Origin: Mansonella perstans
Taxonomy: Eukaryota > Nematoda > Chromadorea > Rhabditida > Onchocercidae
DNA length: 12,917 nucleotides
Direction of reading: 5' to 3'
Assembly (NCBI GenBank): GCA_037074765.1
Contig: JBAMDO010000497.1
Coordinates: 1-12,917 of the forward strand
Shown here: positions 7,605-12,917 of the stretch, piece after piece
How the letters are laid out: each line of letters opens with the position of its first letter
Numbering within the stretch: position 1 is the stretch's first letter
The notes under the pieces: model-generated
What the model saw: only the letters and a program-made list of their open reading frames with translations
The model's database searches: none
Told to the model about the DNA's origin: nothing
Translations under genes and position numbers: made by a program

Positions 7605-7990
7605 GTCGTATTCGAGGGGTGACAGCTTTGAGGCAAAGCCGCATCGGACTGTACGTACGCTGGAATTGAAATTGAGCACCGAGGAAGGACCCATCTCTTT
7701 TATAATAACATCGACAAACATACACAGCTAAAGATTAAGCTATGATCTTAAATAGTTGGTAGATACTTAGACAAAAATCTTTTACTGATTTTGGTTATAA
7801 TTCTCTTTGATACAATTTTATAGACTTAGTCTAATATGTATCCTAGAATTCATTGAGATGAGTGAATTTATCCATAAATACTGCGTTATTAAAGGAAGCA
7901 AATTCTGTAGCAAAATAGCATACAACTATTAACCAAACTTTTTATCAATTTTTAACAGTTTTCAAATTTTTCGACTGGAATAAGTGATCA
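7605..7990 (+). repeat. Dispersed repeat, longer form, copy 2
   Basis: It is a direct diverged copy of 4440-4830 (shared gaggggtga, gcatcgga, aacatcgacaaacat, agttggtagat, actgcgttattaaaggaag). Here it runs on into the complete roughly 290-bp module and then the right arm. This copy is therefore the best guide to the undeleted element. Confidence 0.8.
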
Positions 7991-8125
7991 TTTATTTCAT
8001 ATCAAAAAACAATACGAAAAAATTTTGATTTACTAAATGATTGCTGAAAAATCTTTGCAAAGCAAAAAATAACTGGATAAAAGAAATCTAGTTTCATTGC
8101 TACGATTTACATCAGTTCCTTTTTA
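7845..8125 (+). repeat. Dispersed repeat, about 290-bp family, most complete copy
   Basis: It runs from tatgtatcctagaattcattgagatgagtgaattta to catcagttcctttt. Six other full or partial copies occur in this window, in both orientations. Confidence 0.85.
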
Positions 8126-8182
8126 TTTATCTGCCTTAATCCATTTCTATCATTTGCCTTGAAATACGAAAAAGAACTGGTC

Positions 8183-8342
8183 TCAGAACAATCTATTAAT
8201 ATCTGCTATATTAATCGGCTTCGCTGTCAAAATATAAGAACCACAATTTTTATCTCTTAAATCATTGACAATTCCTTCAATGTCTTTTTCATTGTTGAAC
8301 AAAAGGCGTGGAGTTTGTTCGGTTTGAAGAATGCCATAAGAA
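8183..8342 (-). CDS. Exon-like ORF of unknown family, right-arm copy (intact)
   Basis: An acceptor (gaactatcag) is followed by one base plus 52 open codons and a TGA. The peptide begins SYGILQTEQTPRLLFNNEKD and contains GIVNDLRDKNCGSYILTAKP before ending INRLF. Composition looks coding and the sequence is retained in the left arm (5705-5855), where a two-base deletion breaks it. It lies on the opposite strand from, and divergent to, the signal-peptide ORF at 8479, about 120 bases away. I do not recognise the family. It is likely a last exon, with upstream exons lost or unrecognised. Confidence 0.45.
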
Positions 8343-8455
8343 CTGATAGTTCAAGTGTAATTGTCTCATAATCGGTTAATGAAACGGCTAATTTTGTTGT
8401 TTAATTAAGCGGTAACTTTCTTTATAATTTAAGATTAAAATTATTACGAAAGCCA

Positions 8456-8464
8456 TTATTTCAG
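8456..8464 (+). promoter_or_regulatory. Conserved 3' splice (or trans-splice) acceptor, right arm
   Basis: The sequence is ttatttcag followed by attgcaagaggattATG. The acceptor and 14-base leader are the same as in the left arm. TTTCAG is the typical nematode acceptor, used for both cis introns and spliced-leader addition. Confidence 0.5.
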
Positions 8465-8478
8465 ATTGCAAGAGGATT

Positions 8479-8622
8479 ATGTTGAAATTTATAATTTATC
8501 TTCTACTGTTCATTTATTGCGGCAGCCTCCTGCTGCCATTATCGGTAGAACGACAACCAGCAGCAAACCCTCAAGCACAACCAGTTCAGGTGACTGTACT
8601 AGGATCTCAACGAAATGGATAA
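8479..8622 (+). CDS. Putative short secreted peptide, right-arm copy
   Basis: The 47-residue ORF begins MLKFIIYLLLFIYCGSLLL, a signal-peptide-like segment with a basic residue at position 3 and a long hydrophobic core. A Pro/Gln/Ala-rich mature part follows (ERQPAANPQAQPVQ...) and a TAA. A nematode-type acceptor precedes the ATG. A possible donor (GTTCAG/gtgactg at 8591) could splice the tail onto a further exon, so the annotated end is tentative. The paralogue at 5464-5571 shares the leader but differs in the mature segment. Function is unknown. Leader features and conservation support a coding origin; expression is unproven. Confidence 0.55.
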   Translation: MLKFIIYLLLFIYCGSLLLPLSVERQPAANPQAQPVQVTVLGSQRNG

Positions 8623-8624
8623 TG

Positions 8625-8870
8625 AGATAATATTTTCTTTTAAGGCAAGCTTTTAAACTTATATAGTATTAATTATGAAATAAGGTTATTTCGTATTAAT
8701 TCAAAATTTTTTAGCAATTTGCAGTTCAAAGGCGTTTGCTAGGGAATATTCGCTGATTTCAAGTTGAAAATTTCAAGTTCACTTGCTTAGACTTGAATAA
8801 ATGATCGATTGCTAGAATTAATCAAATGAGCATTACAAATAGATTGAGCATTTTTTTAAATTTATCAACA
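8625..8870. other. Insertion-like segment unique to the right arm
   Basis: This stretch of about 245 bp has no counterpart in the left arm between the signal-peptide ORF and the shared gtagccaaatttnga block. It is AT-rich with no terminal repeats visible, so either it was gained here or the left arm lost it. Confidence 0.5.
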
Positions 8871-8956
8871 ATGTAGCCAAATTTTGATGGAGGACCATCT
8901 GCATCGTCATAAACAACCAGATTTTTCCATATTTAACCATTAATTCTTTTATGTAT

Positions 8957-9166
8957 TCAAAATGAACTCTCAAATAACATAATAGAAGAAAATTGAATTT
9001 GACGAAAAGTGAAGTAGTTTGCCAAGCATCTTATCAGAAGTTTATTAGCTAAGACTAAATAATACCTCATTTGCAGGAAATGTGGACCAAATATTATTGA
9101 TTTAATAACTGCTCCATCATTGAACTTGAACTTTTCTCCTATCTTTGATAATCTTTTTCTTGACAT
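8957..9166 (-). CDS. Exon-like ORF of unknown family, right-arm copy
   Basis: The ORF begins MSRKRLSKIGEKFKFNDGAV and is open for 69 codons. A likelier reading is an exon that stops at a donor within it (CTGCAAATGAG/gtattatttag at about 9065), because the left arm keeps exactly this donor (AAAATGAG/gtattattcag). The left arm also keeps a downstream acceptor cttcacttttcag where the right arm has cttttcg. Downstream frames (EYIKELMVKYGKIW; YDDADGPPSKFGYIV) look coding but lie in different phases. It is probably an old multi-exon gene fragment carried by both arms. I could not name the family. Confidence 0.35.
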   Translation of the reverse strand: MSRKRLSKIGEKFKFNDGAVIKSIIFGPHFLQMRYYLVLANKLLIRCLANYFTFRQIQFSSIMLFESSF

Positions 9167-9589
9167 TTTTGTTTATCTTTGATTACTTTTTATTCAGTGT
9201 TGATAAATGATAAATATTGATGAAGATTTAAAATAAAAGTTTTTGTTGAATTTCAAAATTTATTCAAAAAATATTCCTGATATGCTACAGCTAATAATTA
9301 ATTGATTCAATGGAGAGCTCAATATATCACTTCTTGTAGGTTGTGTTTTAACTTCAATTTCCTGAAATGCTGTAATTTAGTTTCGAAATCACATTTGTTC
9401 TGTGGTAAAAATAATGACACAAGATAACCGGTTTCCATATTGAACATGACAGTGATTGATATGCTACAATGAAATTATTCGGTTGATCAGAATTATTCAT
9501 CTTATACTTTGATAAATTGAAGAAAAGTTAAGTGAAATAAATGATCACTTACTCGAAAAAGTTGAAAACTGTTAAATTTATGAAATAAG

Positions 9590-9640
9590 TGTAGTAATTA
9601 GAATATTGTAGTGTTTAGAATATTGTAGTATTTAGAAAGC
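9590..9640. repeat. Short tandem duplication beside the right arm end
   Basis: The word agaatattgtagt(g/a)tttag occurs twice in succession at about 9600-9636. It lies immediately outside the outer end of the inverted duplication. Confidence 0.6.
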
Positions 9641-9892
9641 TAACAAAACTAATTCACGATTTAAAATCTCAACGTTTACAACAACTTGCAATAAACTATG
9701 CTAAAAATCATAATATAATCAAACTTATCTTGCCAAAACACTACAAATAAAAGCTAACAACAATATAGAAATGACACTATAGAAATTTGCATTAATTAAA
9801 ATAATAAAAAGAACTATGTGCAACCCAAAATAACAAATACTTCAATAGAAAATAAAGAACTATATTAAAACCAAAATGAATTTTCTTACCAG

Positions 9893-9966
9893 CTCATGAT
9901 AGTTCGAAGGCTGTCAAAGAAGGAGCAAATGAATTAATGAATCCAGAATACAAGTTCAATACGTGA
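9893..9966 (+). CDS. Exon-like ORF of unknown family
   Basis: The acceptor (attttcttaccag) is followed by 23 codons in a coding-looking frame, HDSSKAVKEGANELMNPEYK then FNT and TGA. The region on either side is far more AT-rich. Family not recognised; probably one exon of a gene or relic. Confidence 0.35.
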
Positions 9967-10040
9967 TTAAAGTTAGCAGTTATTGTCAAAATCCCTACAA
10001 AAATTTTTTTAAAAATTTTTTACAAACCAGTTAATTAAAG

Positions 10041-10130
10041 CAATTGAAACGGAATATTGAAGATATTCAAGAAGTTAAATCTTATCCCTTATCTGATCTA
10101 CCGAAAAATTGGCTGCTTGGGAATAACTGA
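10041..10130 (+). CDS. Exon-like ORF of unknown family
   Basis: Following an ag at 10039-10040, 29 codons run to a TGA, with frame QLKRNIEDIQEVKSYPLSDL then PKNWLLGNN. The amino-acid composition is unlike random AT-rich translation. The phase does not join cleanly to the exon-like ORF at 9893, so I cannot assemble them into one model. Confidence 0.33.
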   Translation, partial: QLKRNIEDIQEVKSYPLSDLPKNWLLGNN

Positions 10131-10133
10131 TAA

Positions 10134-10217
10134 GGTTCGATAATAATACTAGTGATAACACTGATAACAGCAACTGTGCTGATGTCGCTATTTATCATTC
10201 GTTCGTCTTTCAAATAG
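10134..10217 (+). CDS. Short ORF with one predicted membrane segment
   Basis: The 27-codon open frame between stops is GS followed by IIILVITLITATVLMSLFII, then RSSFK and a TAG. This is a 20-residue hydrophobic run followed by a basic tail, as in the last exon of a single-pass membrane protein. No methionine start and no strong acceptor are present. It is a candidate terminal exon only. Confidence 0.25.
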   Translation, partial: GSIIILVITLITATVLMSLFIIRSSFK

Positions 10218-10724
10218 TGCCAAAAGTTTTTTTCAATATTATTTGAAAATGTGAAATATTTTGCATTTTATGCTGTAAATAAAGGAAAATTTTAATATGA
10301 ATCATTAGGAATTATAATAGGTAAACATATAAAAATGATAATTATATTCATTGATTGTATTTTTAATTCTTCGGAAAAAACGACACAATGCAGTGATTCA
10401 TTATCGATTTTAATATTAATCGGCATCTACAAGTTTAAAGCATATTTAATTATAATTAAGCAAATAAACGTTTTTCGTGCTATTATTCGATTCGATTTCC
10501 TTCATTAATTCGATTTTTTATTAAATGAAGGATCTAATTTTAAGCAAATTTTATTATATGCAAACGTATAAATATGAAACGGAGTTTTGGCCGGAAATAT
10601 TGGTAAAAATAAATTGGAATTGCAAAAATAATAATAATTCAAATTTTATCATTAACAAGTAATCGGGAATTCAGTTAACTGATATGGTTAAGCATTTTTG
10701 CATGAATGCATAAATTTATATATT

Positions 10725-10749
10725 TGTGTATGTGTATGTATGTGTGTGC
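10725..10749. repeat. GT/GTAT microsatellite
   Basis: Imperfect alternating tract gtgtatgtgtatgtatgtgtgtg. Confidence 0.8.
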
Positions 10750-11000
10750 ATATTCACTGTACATTATCGTAGATTTCGAGCTGCAGGATTTTTTAATTTT
10801 GTTGAATGAAATTTAGCAAAAATTGCTTAACTATAAAATGCAACTTTCTACACAATCTTTTGTTTGTCATATATTTAAACTTTTAAAAGTAAATCAAATT
10901 ACATAAATCTGAACATCTCGTTATCACATTTTAGTCAAAAAAATTAAATTATCATTTTGTTTTGAATTTCAAATATGTTACAATTTTGTCGCATTTGTAT

Positions 11001-11040
11001 TTCTTCTTCTCTTTGTCTCTCCTTTCCTCTCTCTCTATCT
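11001..11040. repeat. Pyrimidine (CT) microsatellite
   Basis: Nearly pure C/T run (ttcttcttctctttgtctct, then cctttcctctctctctatct). Polypurine/polypyrimidine tracts can adopt unusual structures, but nothing specific is shown here. Confidence 0.8.
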
Positions 11041-11104
11041 TATTTTTCCTGTCCACTCTAATGTATTAGTTTTATAATTTAAAAGTTTATGAAAATACAT
11101 CTAA

Positions 11105-11127
11105 ACATACATACACACACACACACC
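11105..11127. repeat. AC microsatellite
   Basis: Tract acatacatacacacacacacac. Confidence 0.85.
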
Positions 11128-11280
11128 CATAAAAGGATAGATACACGCATACAGACGACATCCTGATAAAAGTCACAAGATATTTCCGCATTTTTTGCAA
11201 CTACAATGCACCGTAAAAAATGAGCAAAATTGAATATCAGTGATAAGTGATAAATTTATTTCACGAAAATAGCCAGAAAG

Positions 11281-11315
11281 TGACAGAGAGAGAGAGGGAG
11301 AGACAGAGACAGAAT
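11281..11315. repeat. GA microsatellite
   Basis: Purine tract tgacagagagagagagggag continuing agacagagacagaa. Confidence 0.85.
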
Positions 11316-11783
11316 AGGAAGGAAATGATATACCAAAAAAAACCCTGACAAAACAAGTTTATGAATGAATGATTGGATTAACGATGAAAGATCATGAAAC
11401 AATCATAGATAAAAGATTCCTGTAAGAGAGAATTAATTAATAACTTTAAGAGTAAAATTAAAAAGTATCTTATGTAAAAGAATTAATTAACAGAAATCAT
11501 GATTGTGCAAATTATCAACAGAAACTACGATTATGTGTTATATAGCAGTAAATAAGATGGTATTTCGATTTTCGGACCCTTTTTTTCCAGAATAAATAAA
11601 ATTTTCAAAATAACTTTCAAAGTATAAAACAATTACATCATTCAGTACTGCAATGACAAATGATGAATAATCTAAAAGCATACAATGCTTCATTTAAAAA
11701 TTAATTTGAATTGGAATTTTAAATCATAAACTTTTCATCGCATGTTCGAATTTTAATTATATCATATATCATAAATCACAAAC

Positions 11784-11893
11784 CTGCAGAAACCAACTGC
11801 ATTTTCTTCAGTTGGCGCTTGGATGATGATGTAAAACTCACGATTAAAACTGGCGATTACTGAATTTGATTTACTCGATGCCGGCTTTGAATT
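11784..11893 (-). pseudogene. PTP exon fragment, copy B
   Basis: The minus-strand frame reads NSKPASSKSNSVIASF, then NREFYIIIQAPTEENAV, then GFCR and a donor CTGCAG/gtttgtgat. This is the PTP block with xYINASF and YIATQGPxxxTVxDFW. Relative to copy A (2820-2855), 13 bases in the FWRMIGK stretch are missing, which shifts the frame. Relative to active family members, the Asn-Ala-Ser-Phe motif is altered to IASF and QGP to QAP. It preserves the upstream part that copy A lost in its 220-bp deletion. No further PTP exons follow on the minus strand (below 11777). Confidence 0.75.
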
Positions 11894-12817
11894 CGTCGTT
11901 GATTAGCATTCCTAGTTCTTGATGCTATCGGTCCTTCTTGTTGGTCTAAAGAGTGACTTTCGTCTCCTCGTTAACTATGGTGGCCCTTCCCAACAGGGCT
12001 TGTCTAAGTTTTGCGGGAGAACGTCCTTTGTTGTAATATCGACTGGATTATTTTCATTTGGTACATACCGAAAGGAGAAATTTACCTTTCATTTATCTTC
12101 TATTCAGTTTTGTACGAATTTAGCAATTTTGGTCCGTTTTATATCCAGCATAACGTGAATTTCGTAACACCGCTAGGATTTTTTCCAAATCCAATTGCTT
12201 TATAATAAAGTTGGCGGCTCGTACACCAAAAAGTATTGCTAGCAGTTTCAACCATGGAATGCCCATACCTTTGATTGGAGCGAATCTTGATTTGGCCAAG
12301 AGAATTGCGCTATTTCTTTCGTCGATATTTTTGTTGTTTAAAATGTATACTGCTGCGAATACGCAACAATTGATGCGTCCATGAATCTATTGAGAGTCTT
12401 TTGGCTAGCTTTGGTATTTCAAAAATGTTTGCGGGCCATTCCTTTGCAAGAGATCGCCATGCTTCTTTATCGTCTTTATCAAGGATTCGGTCTCAAGAAT
12501 GATTTCTTTTCAATAAGTTTTAAAAAAATAGTTTGAATTGAATTATTGCGGGGAGCAAAAATTCTAAAGAATCATATTGCGAAGCAACGAATTGCAAGAC
12601 ACTTCGTTTGATGAGTTCTTGTTCGATCCATAGTTTCAGCGTCACTTTGATTACGCTTTTGTCGTTTATCCAAGTTATGCCAAAAATTTTTGTTGCACCT
12701 CTTTCGATTACTCTTGTTTCAGTATTGCATTATTGAAATTTTCGTCATCATCGAAAATTAAAGATTCATGATATTTATTTATGGCTTTCTTTGTTTCATT
12801 TGCTAATAATATGATAT
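11894..12817 (-). pseudogene. BEL/Pao retrotransposon pol remnant, copy B
   Basis: It shows the same blocks as copy A (SWDRILDKDD.EAWRSL in altered form, KSRFAPIKGM, GVRAANFIIKQLDLE). It also keeps the C-terminal RNase H-side block absent from copy A: FRYVPNENNPVDITTKD, then NLDKPCWEGPP followed by an in-frame TAG where BEL/Pao proteins usually have Trp (GPPWL). Frames shift and stops interrupt, so it is non-functional. The boundary with the PTP exon at about 11894 is approximate. Confidence 0.88.
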
Positions 12818-12917
12818 AAAGGAACTGATGCAAATAATAACAATGAAACTGGATTCACACTGATCCAGTTATTTTTTGCTTTGCAAAGATTTTATCAGCA
12901 ATCATTTTTAAATAAAA
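12818..12917 (-). repeat. Dispersed repeat, AAAGGAACTGATG end, cut by window end
   Basis: It starts aaaggaactgatgcaaataataacaatg and continues through the aactggat..atccagtt hairpin and tttgctttgcaaagattttatcagcaatc. It is adjacent to the BEL/Pao remnant, as in copy A. Confidence 0.85.

Larger units (their letters stand above)
7980..9580 (-). repeat. Large inverted duplication, right arm
   Basis: It is the reverse-complement partner of 4786-6061. It is longer mainly because about 8625-8870 has no counterpart in the left arm. The ORFs inside it are more intact than their left-arm partners, so this is probably the less degraded version. Confidence 0.92.
10220..11776. other. AT-rich, gene-free stretch with microsatellites
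   Basis: About 1.5 kb with no supported exon on either strand. It is very AT-rich, apart from four simple-sequence tracts listed separately. A pair of agaattaattaa words (about 11428 and 11480) is a minor direct repeat. Confidence 0.6.
11777..12917. repeat. Direct segmental duplication, copy B (runs off the window)
   Basis: Partner of 2813-3760. Homology starts at the cacaaac word just inside the PTP intron and is still continuing at the last base of the window, so the true length is unknown. Confidence 0.9.

Noticed and set aside
8870..8950. RNA-recognition-motif reading of YDDADGPPSKFGYIV
   Set aside because: The string resembles an RNP1 motif, but the frame does not join to a plausible upstream half and no RNP2-like strand was found.
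4786..9580. Inverted duplication as a Helitron, Maverick or palindromic assembly artefact
   Set aside because: No transposase, helicase or polymerase motifs were seen. The arms differ by many substitutions and indels, which argues against a recent assembly fold-back.
12011..12205. Plus-strand ORFs over 2769-2987 and 11919-12205 that share nearly the same peptide
   Set aside because: They are antisense shadows of the duplicated BEL/Pao remnant. Their similarity reflects the segmental duplication and not a conserved plus-strand protein.
1..12917. tRNA, rRNA, spliced-leader or snRNA genes
   Set aside because: No cloverleaf with box A/B-like sequences, conserved rRNA core words or spliced-leader sequence was noticed on either strand. 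A covariance-model scan was not possible.

Overview
The window looks like nuclear DNA of a nematode, most likely a parasitic clade such as the filarial worms. That assignment is an inference. It rests on very high A+T, short introns with nematode-like splice sites (TTTGCAG, TTTTTCTGTTTAG, TTATTTCAG), a nematode-style protein tyrosine phosphatase (PTP) gene and a decayed BEL/Pao retrotransposon. No long open frame is present. The recognisable genes are split into exons of roughly 80-190 bases, so a simple ORF list hides them.

Region 1 (about 700-2860, minus strand): several consecutive exons of a PTP catalytic domain. The KCYQYWP motif, the WPD-loop position, the P-loop position and the RPGA helix occur in family order, and the phases of the best-defined junctions agree. 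The catalytic Cys is replaced by Gly (LQGFAGLNRT where active enzymes have VHCSAGxGRT), the WPD Asp is replaced by Asn (DWSNG), and the Q-loop Gln is absent. The protein would be a pseudophosphatase. Its 5' part is missing and a retrotransposon remnant abuts it.

Region 2 (about 2813-3760 and 11777-12917): a direct segmental duplication, about 97-98% identical by eye, of a decayed BEL/Pao pol fragment joined to one PTP exon. Copy A lacks 220 bp that copy B keeps, across a 3-nt microhomology. Copy B has a 13-nt deletion in the PTP exon that copy A does not have. Copy B runs off the window end.

Region 3 (about 4440-9580): a large, old, imperfect inverted duplication. The left arm (about 4786-6061) is the reverse complement of the right arm (about 7980-9580). 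Each arm carries a short signal-peptide ORF preceded by a conserved TTATTTCAG acceptor and, on the opposite strand, a second exon-like ORF. The right arm is better preserved. The centre holds more copies of a roughly 290-bp repeat in both orientations, a degenerate minisatellite of about 40 bp period, and a small GC-richer exon-like island.

Region 4 (about 9590-11780): AT-rich sequence with three short exon-like ORFs on the plus strand (9893-10217), then about 1.5 kb with only microsatellites (GT, CT, AC, GA). I saw no RNA genes, CRISPR arrays or bacterial-type operons. Exon calls were made by eye from splice signals, reading frame and motif recognition; transcript data would be needed to confirm them.
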